The position numbers were made by a program, and so were the translations under genes. A stretch of 64,000 nt of DNA from an uncultured Oscillibacter sp. (GTDB taxonomy: Bacteria; Bacillota; Clostridia; Oscillospirales; Oscillospiraceae), in contig CAJTZK010000002.1 in NCBI GenBank assembly GCA_910583785.1, positions 62,001 through 126,000 of the forward strand. The letters run 5' to 3'. This document shows positions 54,942-63,658 of this stretch, piece by piece; positions within the stretch are counted from its first letter, which is position 1; each line of letters opens with the position of its first letter. Under the pieces are notes generated by a model. That model had not been told where the DNA came from. It did no database searches and saw only the letters and a program-made list of their open reading frames with translations.

Positions 54942-55958
54942 ATGCCCAGTATCTCTGTCATTGTCCCCGTCTATCAGGCGGAGAAATACCTGCACCGCTG
55001 TTTGGACAGCATGGCGCGCCAGACCTTTTCCGACTGGGAACTGATCCTGGTGAATGACGGCTCCACCGATGGCTCCGCCGCCCTGTGCAGCCAGTTTGCC
55101 GCCAAAGACAACCGGGTCCGGGTCTTTCACCGGAAAAAGAGCCAAGGCGTCAGCGAGGCCCGGAACCTGGGGCTCAACGAGGCCAAGGGAGATTACGTCG
55201 CCTTCCTGGACGCCGACGACTGCTACGAGTTCCAAGCCCTGGAGACCCTTTGGAACCTCCGGGAACAGTCCGGCGCGGACGCCGCCGCCTGCGGCCTCAC
55301 CTACCTGTATCCTGACGGGAAGCAGAGTGTCCAGAGCCAGCTCTCCCCCGGCATCTATGGCCAGGAGGAACTCCGGGAGGCGCTGGTCAGCCCCCTAGTG
55401 GGGGACCGGCTGGCCCAGCCGGTGTTTAACGGCTACAGCGTCTGCTACCTCTTCTCGGCGGAACTCATCCATAAGGCCCGCCTCTCCTTCGACGGCCCCT
55501 ATCTGGAGGACGAGCTCTTTGTCCTGGAATACTTCTGCAATGCCCGCTCCCTGGCGGTGACGGACCAGCCCCTCTACCGCTATTTTCTCCACGGGGAGTC
55601 CGCCACACACCGTTACATGGAGAACTTCCCCCAGGTCTTCTCCCGCTTCATGGAGCGGAAGGAGGCCCTGGTCGCCAAATACGGCCTGGAGCCCTCCCGC
55701 CCCCAGTGGCGGGAGAGTTCCAACTGGGCGGGCCTGCTCATTGCCGTGGGCAACGAGTACGCCCGGGACAACCCCAAGTCCATCCGCCAGAGGCAGAAGG
55801 CCGTTCAGGCGTTCTGCCGCCGCCCGGAGATGGAGAAGGCCATCCGGGAGCTGGCCCCCGCAGGCCTCAGTCCCAACAAGCAGATGGTGGCCAACCTGGT
55901 CCGGGGGGGGCACTTCTTCACCCTGACCCAGCTTTACCGCCTGAAAAACCGGATTTGA
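54942..55958 (+). CDS. Family 2 glycosyltransferase
   Basis: The 338-aa GT-A enzyme starts MPSISVIVPVYQAEKYLHRC and contains LILVNDGSTDGSAALC near residue 35. RKKSQGVSEARNLGLNEAKG near 70-89 and the metal-binding FLDADDCYE near 95-103 follow. It transfers a sugar from an NDP-sugar at the cytoplasmic membrane face. ATG 54942 follows GGAGGT; the in-frame upstream stretch lacks a ribosome site. It is paired with the polymerase/ligase-like gene 10 bases downstream, suggesting a surface polysaccharide. Confidence 0.9.
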   Translation: MPSISVIVPVYQAEKYLHRCLDSMARQTFSDWELILVNDGSTDGSAALCSQFAAKDNRVRVFHRKKSQGVSEARNLGLNEAKGDYVAFLDADDCYEFQALETLWNLREQSGADAAACGLTYLYPDGKQSVQSQLSPGIYGQEELREALVSPLVGDRLAQPVFNGYSVCYLFSAELIHKARLSFDGPYLEDELFVLEYFCNARSLAVTDQPLYRYFLHGESATHRYMENFPQVFSRFMERKEALVAKYGLEPSRPQWRESSNWAGLLIAVGNEYARDNPKSIRQRQKAVQAFCRRPEMEKAIRELAPAGLSPNKQMVANLVRGGHFFTLTQLYRLKNRI

Positions 55959-55968
55959 GGGAGACGCC

Positions 55969-57504
55969 ATGACATTGTTGAAGCAAAGCTGCCTGTACCA
56001 CCTGCTACTCCTCTTCCTGGCCGCCTATGAGGACAGCGGGCTCCACCGCCTGGCCGTCCGCATTGGCGCCTGGTGTTCCCGGCAGATTGACGAAAGCGCC
56101 GTCCTCCGCCCCCTGTGCCGGGAGGGGGCCGTGGCCCGCTCCTGGCCGGACAGCCGGGCCTGCCAGGCGCTGAGCTGGCTGGTAAACCTGCCGGGCCGCC
56201 TGCTGCGGAGCTTTTACCTCCTCCTGGAGGGGACCTTTGAAACCAGCCTTTTTTCCCGCCTGGCCTTCCGCCTGGGGGATGAGACCGCCGTGGCCGAGGG
56301 CTGGCTGGTCCTCCTGCTCTGGATTATTCCCTACGAGTACTGGAACAATGCATACACCCTCATGGCGTTCCTCCTCCTTCTGCTCCTGCTCCACGCCGGG
56401 GCCATGGGACGGGGGGACCGCCGCCTGGATGTGGAGGCCGTGGGTTTCTTCCCAGCCCTCTTCTTCGGGGCCGTGGTGCTGGGCGTGGTCTTTTCCCTGA
56501 CCCGGAACGCCTCCGCCCGTTTCCTCGTCTACCATGTTTCCGCCGCCCTCTGCGTGGTGGTGACGGTCAGCGCCCTGCGCTCCGCGGAGGAGCTCAAGCG
56601 CCTGGCGGCAGGGGCCTCCGGCTGCGTGGCGGTGTCCTCCCTGTACGCCATCTTCCAGCGTCTCTCCGGCCTGGAGGTCAACGAGTCCTATGTGGACATG
56701 GACCTGAACGCCGACATGCCCAGCCGGGTCCTCTCCTTCTTCGACAATCCCAACACCTTCGCCGAGGTGCTGATCCTCCTTCTGCCCCTCACCCTGGCCC
56801 TGATTCTGTGCTCCAAACATTTTATTTCCAAGCTGGCGGCCTCCGCGGCCTTTGTCCTGGGCGCCGCCGCCCTGGGCATGACCTACTGCCGCGCCGCCTG
56901 GATCGGCATCGCCTGTGCCATGGTGGTGATGATTTTCCTCTGGAAGCCCAAGCTGCTGCCCCTTTTCTTCGCCCTGTGCCTTCTGGCGGTGCCTTTCCTC
57001 CCGGGCAGCATCTGGAACCGCATCCTCACCATTTTCGACGCCTCCGACTCCTCCACCAACAGCCGCTTCCCCCTGTTCAAAGCGGGGCTGGAGGTCATCT
57101 CCCGCCGCCCCCTCTCCGGCGCGGGCTTGGGCACCGCCGCCGTCCAGCGTTACGTGAAGCTGCTGAACTTCTACCACGCCCGTACCCCCTTTGTCCACTC
57201 CCACAACATCTACATCCAGGTCTGGGCGGAGCTGGGCATCCTGGGCTTCGCGGGCTTCGTGGGCTCCGCCCTCTGGGGCGTGAAGCGGGCGGCCCACGCT
57301 GTCCGGCACTGTGCGGACGGCGCCGCCAGGACCATCACCTGCGCCGCCTGCGCGGCTCTCTGCGGGGCCCTGGTCTGCGGGCTGGCAGATTACCTCTGGA
57401 ACTACCCCCGGGTGATGTGCATTTTCTGGTTTGTCTTCGCCGTGGCCCTGGGCGGAGCGAAGCTCTGCGCAGAAAGCTTAAATGAACGGGAACGCCCGGT
57501 TTAA
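55969..57504 (+). CDS. O-antigen ligase/polymerase-like membrane protein (Wzy_C family)
   Basis: The 511-aa protein has about ten to eleven membrane helices after a basic N-terminal region of about 110 residues. The central part has FFDNPNTFAEVLILLLPLTL. The large periplasmic-type loop contains PLSGAGLGTA and PFVHSHNIYIQVWAELGILG, the His-containing motif of Wzy/WaaL enzymes, which polymerise or ligate lipid-linked glycans outside the membrane. It follows the glycosyltransferase and ends at a strong terminator. A secondary wall polymer that anchors SLH proteins is one possible product (inference). Confidence 0.85.
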   Translation: MTLLKQSCLYHLLLLFLAAYEDSGLHRLAVRIGAWCSRQIDESAVLRPLCREGAVARSWPDSRACQALSWLVNLPGRLLRSFYLLLEGTFETSLFSRLAFRLGDETAVAEGWLVLLLWIIPYEYWNNAYTLMAFLLLLLLLHAGAMGRGDRRLDVEAVGFFPALFFGAVVLGVVFSLTRNASARFLVYHVSAALCVVVTVSALRSAEELKRLAAGASGCVAVSSLYAIFQRLSGLEVNESYVDMDLNADMPSRVLSFFDNPNTFAEVLILLLPLTLALILCSKHFISKLAASAAFVLGAAALGMTYCRAAWIGIACAMVVMIFLWKPKLLPLFFALCLLAVPFLPGSIWNRILTIFDASDSSTNSRFPLFKAGLEVISRRPLSGAGLGTAAVQRYVKLLNFYHARTPFVHSHNIYIQVWAELGILGFAGFVGSALWGVKRAAHAVRHCADGAARTITCAACAALCGALVCGLADYLWNYPRVMCIFWFVFAVALGGAKLCAESLNERERPV

Positions 57505-57557
57505 AGATTATGCCTCTGGGGCGGACCTGTGTGTCCGCCCCTACGGCTGCACGCACA

Positions 57558-57605
57558 AAAAGCGGGTCCCCGGAGAGACACACACCTCTCCGGGGACCCG
57601 CTTTT
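57558..57605. terminator. Bidirectional terminator after the ligase-like gene
   Basis: A 20-bp stem (57558-57577 with 57586-57605), flanked by AAAA/TTTT, has an eight-base loop. It lies between converging genes. Confidence 0.88.
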
Positions 57606-57692
57606 GCATGGCAGAGCTATTCCTCAATTTTTTGGCTGCACCCATTACAGCGCACCCAAGACAGGATATGTAAGCGCCAATTTCCCTATCCC

Positions 57693-58373
57693 TCAGCTCT
57701 TGCTGGGCAGCACCGAGGCGATGGACCCGGCGAAGGCGCTCAGCGGCATGGTCTGAAGCACCACATGGCCCGGCCCTGTGACCACGGTGTTAAACATCCC
57801 CTCCCCGCCGAAGAGGACGTTTTTCACCCCCTTGACGGACTGGATGTCGATGGAGCAAGTCTCGTCCATCATGGCCAGGTTTCCGGTGTCCACAATCAGC
57901 TGCTGGCCCGGGGCCAGGTCGTACTCCACGGCGGAGCCGTCGATCTCCAAAAAGGCCATTCCCCGGCCGGAGAGCTTCTGCATGATGAAACCCTCGCCGC
58001 CGAAGAAGCCCGCCCCCATCTTCTTCTGGAAGAACACGGTCAGCTCCACTCCCTGCTCCGAGGCCAGGAAGGCGGACTTCTGGCACACAATGGACTTCCC
58101 CGGCCCAATCTCCACCGCCCGGATGGTGCCCGGGAAACTGGAGGCAAACGCGATCATGCCCGGCCCGCCCTTGGGGGTGTATAGGTTCTGGAACATAGAC
58201 TCCCCGGAGAACATCCGGCCGAAGGCCTTGCCCAGGCTGCCCCCGGCGGAGGTCTGCATCTCCATATTGGGGCTCATCCACACCATGGACCCCTTCTCCG
58301 TAATCATCGTCTCTCCGGCGTTCACGTCGCAGATCACCACGGGCATGGGTTCGCCCTTGATTTCAAACTTCAT
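57693..58373 (-). CDS. AIM24/TIGR00266 family protein
   Basis: The 226-aa beta-rich protein has the family signatures AGETMITEKGSMVWMSPNM near residues 19-37, FSGESMFQNLYTPKG near 55, GEGFIMQKLSGRGMAFLEI near 125-143 and MFNTVVTGPGHVVLQTMPL near 194-212. The family is widespread in bacteria and has a mitochondrial relative, but its molecular role is unknown. ATG 58373 has AGGAG upstream; a GTG one codon earlier is also possible. It has its own promoter. Confidence 0.88.
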   Translation of the reverse strand: MKFEIKGEPMPVVICDVNAGETMITEKGSMVWMSPNMEMQTSAGGSLGKAFGRMFSGESMFQNLYTPKGGPGMIAFASSFPGTIRAVEIGPGKSIVCQKSAFLASEQGVELTVFFQKKMGAGFFGGEGFIMQKLSGRGMAFLEIDGSAVEYDLAPGQQLIVDTGNLAMMDETCSIDIQSVKGVKNVLFGGEGMFNTVVTGPGHVVLQTMPLSAFAGSIASVLPSKS

Positions 58374-58423
58374 CACGGCACACTCCTTTTTGTTTCATCC
58401 CCTCTTGGGGTTTGTTCCATCTT

Positions 58424-58452
58424 ACTATAGCAAAGCCCCCATCCTCCCGCAA
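58424..58452 (-). promoter_or_regulatory. Promoter of the AIM24-family gene
   Basis: On the minus strand TTGCGG (58447-58452) and TATAGT (58424-58429) are spaced by 17 bases. Confidence 0.6.
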
Positions 58453-58492
58453 GGGCCGGAACAAAAAAGGGCACCTTTTGCCTGTTTCTCCC

Positions 58493-58521
58493 GCATAAAG
58501 CGTCCCCCTCCGGGCATCCTA
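58493..58521 (+). promoter_or_regulatory. Sigma-G/sigma-F-type promoter of spoVAD
   Basis: GCATA (58493-58497) and CATCCTA (58515-58521) are spaced by 17 bases. They match the forespore pattern GYATR / CATnnTA, as expected for a spoVA gene. No good sigma-A boxes are seen here. Confidence 0.7.
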
Positions 58522-58553
58522 GGGGGAACACCACCGTCACAAGGAGGCGCGCT

Positions 58554-59570
58554 ATGAACAGCAAACGAATCGGGCGCCGCACTGTCGCCCTGGCCCATCC
58601 CCCCTCCGTCATCTCCTACGCCAACATCGGCGGCAAGCTGGAGGGGGAGGGCCCCCTGCGGGAGCATTTTGACGAGCTGGACCAGGATTCCTTCTTCGGG
58701 GAAAAGACCTGGGAGAAGGCGGAATCCATGATGCAGAAGCGGGTCCTCCGGCGGGCCCTGGACCAGGTCAAATTAAAGCCCGGGGACCTGGACTATATTT
58801 TTGCCGGGGACCTTTTAAACCAGTGCATCGGGTCCTCCTTCGGCCTGCGGGAGTTCGGCGTGCCCTTCTTCGGGCTCTACGGGGCCTGTTCCACCATGGG
58901 GGAATCCCTCTCCCTGGCGGCCATGGCCATTGATGGCGGCTTCGCGGAAAAAGCCGCCGCCATGACCTCCTCCCACTTCTGCACGGCGGAACGGCAGTAC
59001 CGCATGCCCGTGCCCTACGGCAACCAGAGGACCCCCACCGCCCAGTGGACCGCCACCGCCGCCGGGTGCACCATCCTGGCAAGCCAGGGGGAAGGGCCCT
59101 ATATCACCCATGTCACCTGCGGAAAAATTGTGGACAAGGGCATTGCCGACGCCAACAACATGGGGGCCGCCATGGCCCCGGCGGCCTACGACACCCTGTC
59201 GGCGTTTTTCCGGGACACGGAGACCAAGCCCCAGGACTACGACCTGGTGGTCACCGGGGACCTGGGGGAACTGGGCCATGCCATTGTCCGGGATTTTTTC
59301 TCCAAAGACGGCATTGACATGGGGGAGCATTTCCAGGACTGCGGCCTCCTCCTCTACGATCGGGAGAGACAGGACATGCACGCCGGTGGCTCCGGGTGCG
59401 GCTGCTCCGCCTCGGTGCTGAACGGCTACCTCCTCTCCGGCATGCGCCAGGGGAAGTGGAAAAAAATCCTCTTCGCCCCCACCGGGGCCCTGCTCTCCCC
59501 TACCTCCAGCTTTCAGGGGGAGTCCATTCCCTCCATCTGCCACGCCCTCTGTATCTCCACCGCAAAGTAA
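58554..59570 (+). CDS. spoVAD: Stage V sporulation protein AD
   Basis: The 338-aa protein has the thiolase-like fold and motifs of SpoVAD: GRRTVALAHPPSVISYANIG near residues 7-26, DYIFAGDLLNQCIGSSFGLR near 80, YGACSTMGESLSLAAM near 108, MPVPYGNQRTPTAQWTATAA near 143-162 and VVTGDLGELGH near 234. It belongs to the SpoVA channel that moves Ca-dipicolinate into the forespore and out at germination. AAGGAGG precedes the ATG by six bases. The other spoVA genes are not adjacent: downstream is a terminator and a MarR gene, so this is a stand-alone copy. Confidence 0.94.
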   Translation: MNSKRIGRRTVALAHPPSVISYANIGGKLEGEGPLREHFDELDQDSFFGEKTWEKAESMMQKRVLRRALDQVKLKPGDLDYIFAGDLLNQCIGSSFGLREFGVPFFGLYGACSTMGESLSLAAMAIDGGFAEKAAAMTSSHFCTAERQYRMPVPYGNQRTPTAQWTATAAGCTILASQGEGPYITHVTCGKIVDKGIADANNMGAAMAPAAYDTLSAFFRDTETKPQDYDLVVTGDLGELGHAIVRDFFSKDGIDMGEHFQDCGLLLYDRERQDMHAGGSGCGCSASVLNGYLLSGMRQGKWKKILFAPTGALLSPTSSFQGESIPSICHALCISTAK

Positions 59571-59572
59571 CC

Positions 59573-59598
59573 AGGGGCCCGGATTCCGGGCCCCTTTC
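59573..59598 (+). terminator. Intrinsic terminator of spoVAD
   Basis: AGGGGCCCGG (59573-59582) pairs with CCGGGCCCCT (59586-59595), followed by TTTC. Confidence 0.75.
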
Positions 59599-59645
59599 TA
59601 CATATCCTACAGGGAGTTCCCCAGTATCCTTGTGCAGATTCACGG

Positions 59646-59708
59646 TTGACCTTGGTATGAAATCAGACTATACTGCCATTTGTCCTCAGCAAGTCCGATT
59701 TCATACCA
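59646..59708 (+). promoter_or_regulatory. MarR promoter with two inverted 12-bp operator arms
   Basis: TTGACC (59646-59651) and TATACT (59669-59674) are spaced by 17 bases. TGGTATGAAATC (59653-59664), in the promoter spacer, is repeated as its exact reverse complement GATTTCATACCA at 59697-59708, just before the ribosome site. This suggests autorepression by the MarR protein. Confidence 0.75.
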
Positions 59709-59725
59709 TAATAAGGAGCCCGCAC

Positions 59726-60166
59726 ATGGACCATTACACGCTGTTTCAGGAATACCTCCAGGCCGACCACCAAATTGATGAATTTTACCACACCCTGGCC
59801 CAGGCCCTGGGCCTGTCGGACAGCGCCCTCTGGGTACTGTGGTGCCTGGTGGAGCGAGGGGACGGCTGCACGCAGAAGGACATCTGCCGTCAAGTCTCTA
59901 TCAGCAAGCAGACCGTCCACTCCTCCGTCCGGAAGCTGGAGCGGGACGGCTTTCTCTCCCTCCGTCCCAGAGAGGGCCGGGAGGTTTCCCTCTTCCTCAC
60001 GGCTCAGGGCCAGGAGCTGGTCCGTGAAAAAGTCCTTCCCATCATGGCGGCCGAGCGGGCCGCTGCCGGGGGGCTGACCGAGGAGGAGCTGCGGGATATG
60101 ATCCGCCTGTCCCAGAAATGGCTCTCCCTCTTCCGAAAGGCGGTGGCCTCCCTTCCCAAACCATAA
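59726..60166 (+). CDS. MarR-family regulator
   Basis: The 146-aa protein has a MarR winged-helix core: LGLSDSALWVLWCLVERGDG near residues 29-48, CTQKDICRQVSISKQTVHSS near 49-68, VRKLERDGFLSLRPREGREV near 69-88 and SLFLTAQGQELV. Helices at both ends form the dimer. ATG 59726 follows AAGGAG; the longer frame from 59396 is a shadow of spoVAD. It is followed 50 bases later by a MATE transporter on the same strand, the usual MarR-efflux pairing, so it probably controls that pump and itself. Confidence 0.9.
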   Translation: MDHYTLFQEYLQADHQIDEFYHTLAQALGLSDSALWVLWCLVERGDGCTQKDICRQVSISKQTVHSSVRKLERDGFLSLRPREGREVSLFLTAQGQELVREKVLPIMAAERAAAGGLTEEELRDMIRLSQKWLSLFRKAVASLPKP

Positions 60167-60216
60167 AACCGCCGGAATCCCCGGCGGCCCCTGATATAAA
60201 GAGAAAGGAACTCCCT

Positions 60217-61551
60217 ATGCACATCCGTTTATCCGAGCACTTTACCTATGGTAAGCTCCTGCGCTTTACCTTCCCCACCGTCGTTATGCTGATCTTCACC
60301 TCTATCTACGGCGTGGTAGACGGGGTGTTTGTCTCCAACTACGCGGGCAAGACCGCCTTCGCGGCGGTGAACCTTATCATGCCCGCCCTGATGATTTTCG
60401 CCACGGTGGGCTTCATGCTGGGCACTGGCGGCAGCGCCGTGGTGGCCCGCACCATGGGGGAGGGGGACCTGCCCCGGGCAAACCGCTACTTTTCCCTGAT
60501 GATCGCCGCTGGCTTCCTGGCCGGGCTGGTTCTCACGGTCATCGCGGAGCTCGCCATGGAGCCCCTCTGCCTCCTCCTGGGAGCCACGGGGGAGCTTCTG
60601 CCCCTGGCGGTCCTCTATGGGCGCATCCTCACCCTGGCCCTGATTCCCTTTATACTGCAAAACATGTTCCAGAGCTTCCTGGTGGCGGCGGAGCGGCCCA
60701 AGCTGGGCCTTTGGCTTACGGTGGCGGCGGGCCTGACCAACATGCTGGGGGACTGGCTGCTGGTGGGCGTGCTGCCCTGGGGCGTGGCCGGAGCGGCCAT
60801 CGCCACGGTGGCCAGCTCTTTTGTGGGTGGCGTGGTGCCCCTGGTGTACTTCCTCCTGCCCAACAAGACTCCCCTCCGGCTGGTGAAGCCCCGGTTAGAG
60901 GGCCGGGTGCTGGCCCAGGCCTGCTCCAACGGTTCCTCGGAGATGATGAGCAACCTCTCCACCTCCCTGGTCAGCATCCTCTACAACTTCCAGCTCATGC
61001 GCCTGATCGGAGAGGATGGCGTGGCGGCTTTCGGGGTCATCATGTACGTGAACTTCATCTTCATCGGCGTCTTCATGGGCTACTCCATCGGCGCGGGCCC
61101 CGTGATCAGCTACCACTACGGCGCGGGAAACCGGGAAGAGCTGCGGAGCCTCCTCCGGAAGAGCCTCCTGCTCATGCTGGCGGGCTGCGCGGGGCTCACC
61201 GCCGCCGCCGTGTTCCTGGCGGGCCCTCTGTCCCGCATTTTCGTGAGCTATGACCCGGGCCTGCTGGCCCTTACCACCCGGGGCTTCCGGCTGTATGCCC
61301 TGTCCTTCCTAGCCATGGGGTTCAACATCTTCGGCTCCGCCTTTTTCACCGCCCTCAGCAACGGCGTCCTCTCCGCCGCCATCGCCTTCCTGCGGACCCT
61401 GCTGTTCCAGACGGCGGCCATTTTCATCCTGCCCCTCTTCCTGGGGCTAGACGGCATCTGGCTGGCGGTGACGGCGGCGGAGCTGCTGGCCCTGGCGGTG
61501 ACCGCCCTGTTCCTCTTCACCCAGGGCAGGCGTTATGGCTACGGCGGCTAA
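60217..61551 (+). CDS. MATE-family multidrug/sodium antiporter
   Basis: The 444-aa protein has about twelve hydrophobic helices in two similar halves (FTFPTVVMLIFTSIYGVVDG near residues 15-34; ACSNGSSEMMSNLSTSLVSI near 233-252). This is the MATE layout, and GTGGSAVVARTMGEGD is typical. MATE proteins export cationic drugs with H+ or Na+. ATG 60217 has AAAGGAA upstream. A small CCGCCGG/CCGGCGG hairpin lies in the 50-base gap after the MarR gene. Its stop overlaps that of the convergent cysG-like gene. Confidence 0.92.
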   Translation: MHIRLSEHFTYGKLLRFTFPTVVMLIFTSIYGVVDGVFVSNYAGKTAFAAVNLIMPALMIFATVGFMLGTGGSAVVARTMGEGDLPRANRYFSLMIAAGFLAGLVLTVIAELAMEPLCLLLGATGELLPLAVLYGRILTLALIPFILQNMFQSFLVAAERPKLGLWLTVAAGLTNMLGDWLLVGVLPWGVAGAAIATVASSFVGGVVPLVYFLLPNKTPLRLVKPRLEGRVLAQACSNGSSEMMSNLSTSLVSILYNFQLMRLIGEDGVAAFGVIMYVNFIFIGVFMGYSIGAGPVISYHYGAGNREELRSLLRKSLLLMLAGCAGLTAAAVFLAGPLSRIFVSYDPGLLALTTRGFRLYALSFLAMGFNIFGSAFFTALSNGVLSAAIAFLRTLLFQTAAIFILPLFLGLDGIWLAVTAAELLALAVTALFLFTQGRRYGYGG

Positions 61552-62885
61552 TCCCGCAGGTTCATTCCCGCCGTGCCCCCTACCACGATGACGGCGGGGG
61601 CCTCCGTCCCGGCCTCCCGCGCTTTCTCCGCGATGTCTCCCAACATCCCCCGGACCGTCATGGCCCGGGGGGCGTTTTCTCCGGAAACCAGGGCGGCGGG
61701 GGTTGACGGCGGCAGCCCCGCCGCCGTCAGGCGGGTGGCAATTCCCTCCAGCTGGGAGAGGCCCATGAGGAACACCAGCGTCCCCTCCAGCCGGGCCAGT
61801 TCCTCCCAGTGCCCCGGCATTTCATCCGCCGGGTCCGCCGTGCGGGCCGTAACCGCGTGGAAGCTCCGGCTCACCCCCCGGTGGGTGACGGGAATCCCCG
61901 CCCCGCCGGGGACCGCTACGGCGGAGGTGACGCCGGGGACATACTCCCACTCAATTCCGGCGGCCTGGAGAGCCAGGGCCTCCTCCCCGCCCCGGCCGAA
62001 GACAAAGGGGTCCCCGCCCTTGAGGCGGACTACCATCTTCCCCTCCCGGGCCTTGGAAACCAGCAGGGCGTTGATCTCCTCCTGGGCCATGGAGCGCCGC
62101 CCCCGCCGCTTGCCCACATAGATTTTTTCCGCCCCCTCCGGCACCGCCTCCAGCAGCTCCGGGGCCAGAAGATCGTCGTAGGCCACCGCGCCGCAGCGCT
62201 CCAGCAGCCGGAGGCCCCGCAGGGTAATCAGGTCCGCCGCCCCGCAGCCCGCGCCCACCAGGTAGACCTTCCCCATCCTGGGTGCGCCCTCCAGAGCCGC
62301 CGCCAGCGCGGCCTCCCTCAGGGGAAAGCCCCCCTCCAGGCAGGCGGAAAAGAGCCGGGAGAAGACGGCGGCGCGGTGTCCCTCCGGGACCCGGTCCCGG
62401 ACCACAGGGCGCAGGGAGGACAGGTAGGACAGCAATTCCCCGAAGTCCTCCGGGATTTGGGCCGCCGCCCGCCCCTTGACCCAGGCAGCAGCGCTGGGGC
62501 TGGCCCCGGCGGTAGAGATGCCCAGGGTCAGGTCTCCCCGTTTCACCAGGGCGGGGAACAGGAAGGTACACTGGTCCTTGCTGTCCACCACGTTCACCAG
62601 GATGCCCCGCTCCCGGCAGAGGGCGGCAATGTCCCGGTTTGCCTCCCGGCTGTCCGAGGCGGCGATGACGAAAAACTTCCCCTCCAGCATGGCGGGTTCA
62701 AAGGCCCGGCGGAGCAGCGCCAGCCCTGGCAGGGACTCGATTTCCGGTCGTATCTCCGGCGCGGCCACGGTGAGCCGGGGCCCGTAGGGCAAGATCTTCC
62801 GGATTTTCCGGAGGGCCACAGGCCCGCCGCCCACGACGAGGCCCTCCCGGCCCTCCAGCTCCATAAAAAACGGAAAGTATCCCAT
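61548..62885 (-). CDS. Siroheme-synthesis fusion: precorrin-2 dehydrogenase/ferrochelatase domain plus uroporphyrinogen-III C-methyltransferase
   Basis: The 445-aa protein joins two enzymes. Residues about 1-205 are the CysG-N/Met8-type domain (EGLVVGGGPVALRKIRKILP, VNVVDSKDQCTFLFPALVKR, TLGISTAGASPS). Residues about 212-445 are the SAM-dependent methyltransferase (VYLVGAGCGAADLITLRGLR, VVRLKGGDPFVFGRGGEEA, VPGVTSAVAVPGGAGIPVTH). The order is that of E. coli CysG. Together they make precorrin-2 and process it toward siroheme or cobalamin. ATG 62885 follows GGAGG, two bases after the ABC ATPase stop, implying co-expression with metal uptake. Confidence 0.9.
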   Translation of the reverse strand: MGYFPFFMELEGREGLVVGGGPVALRKIRKILPYGPRLTVAAPEIRPEIESLPGLALLRRAFEPAMLEGKFFVIAASDSREANRDIAALCRERGILVNVVDSKDQCTFLFPALVKRGDLTLGISTAGASPSAAAWVKGRAAAQIPEDFGELLSYLSSLRPVVRDRVPEGHRAAVFSRLFSACLEGGFPLREAALAAALEGAPRMGKVYLVGAGCGAADLITLRGLRLLERCGAVAYDDLLAPELLEAVPEGAEKIYVGKRRGRRSMAQEEINALLVSKAREGKMVVRLKGGDPFVFGRGGEEALALQAAGIEWEYVPGVTSAVAVPGGAGIPVTHRGVSRSFHAVTARTADPADEMPGHWEELARLEGTLVFLMGLSQLEGIATRLTAAGLPPSTPAALVSGENAPRAMTVRGMLGDIAEKAREAGTEAPAVIVVGGTAGMNLRD

Positions 62886-62887
62886 CC

Positions 62888-63658
62888 TCACTCCTCCTCC
62901 GGCAAGCGGCAGGCGTACCGCCATCCCTCCGGCCCGGCGGTCCGCTCCAGGGAAATGCCCATGGCCCGGGCCAGGATTCCGCCCTGATAAATTTCCTCCG
63001 GCCCGCCCAGGGCCAGCAGGCGGCCCTCCCCCAGCACAGCCACGTCGTCCGCCGAAGCCAGGGCCAGGCAGAGGTCGTGGAGAACCAGGGCCACCCCCCG
63101 GCCCTCCGCCGCCAGGCGGCGGACCAGGGCCAGCGTTTCCAGCTGGTGCCGGATGTCCAGATAGGTGGTAGGCTCGTCCATCAGCACCGTCTCCGTCTCC
63201 TGGGCCAGGGCCATGGCGAGATAGACCTTCTGCCGCTGTCCCCCGGAGAGCTCCGGCAAAGGCCGGTCCTCCAAATCCAAGGCGTCCGCCGCCGCCAGGG
63301 CCCGGTCCACCGCATCATGGTCCTCCCTCCGGTAGCGCCGGGGATAGGACAGGTAGGGAAACCGCCCGTGGAGGACCATCCGGCGGGCCGTGATGCTGGG
63401 CGCCGTCCGGGACTGGGGAAGATAGGCAACCCTTTGGGCGGCCTGCCGGGGGCTGTAATCCCCCAGGGGCCTCCCGTCCAGCAGGATCTCCCCGCCAAGG
63501 GGCGGCAGGAGGCCGGGCATGGTCCGCAGCAGCGTGCTCTTTCCGCAGCCGTTTGGCCCCAGCAGGGCCAGCACCCGCCCGGGACGGACGGCCAGGGTCA
63601 CGCCCTCCAGCACGGTCCGGCCCGGATAACCCGCCGCGAGATTCCGGACCTCAAGCAT
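62888..63658 (-). CDS. Iron-siderophore/cobalamin-type ABC transporter ATP-binding protein
   Basis: The 256-aa ATPase of the FecE/BtuD group has Walker A GPNGCGKST near residue 34, Q-loop VAYLPQSR, signature ELSGGQRQKVYLAMALA near 137 and Walker B VLMDEPTTYLD near 158. The H-loop is in LVLHDL. It energises the FecCD permease whose gene it overlaps by eight bases. It precedes the siroheme/cobalamin precursor enzyme, so iron, heme or corrinoid uptake is likely. Confidence 0.92.
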   Translation of the reverse strand: MLEVRNLAAGYPGRTVLEGVTLAVRPGRVLALLGPNGCGKSTLLRTMPGLLPPLGGEILLDGRPLGDYSPRQAAQRVAYLPQSRTAPSITARRMVLHGRFPYLSYPRRYRREDHDAVDRALAAADALDLEDRPLPELSGGQRQKVYLAMALAQETETVLMDEPTTYLDIRHQLETLALVRRLAAEGRGVALVLHDLCLALASADDVAVLGEGRLLALGGPEEIYQGGILARAMGISLERTAGPEGWRYACRLPEEE

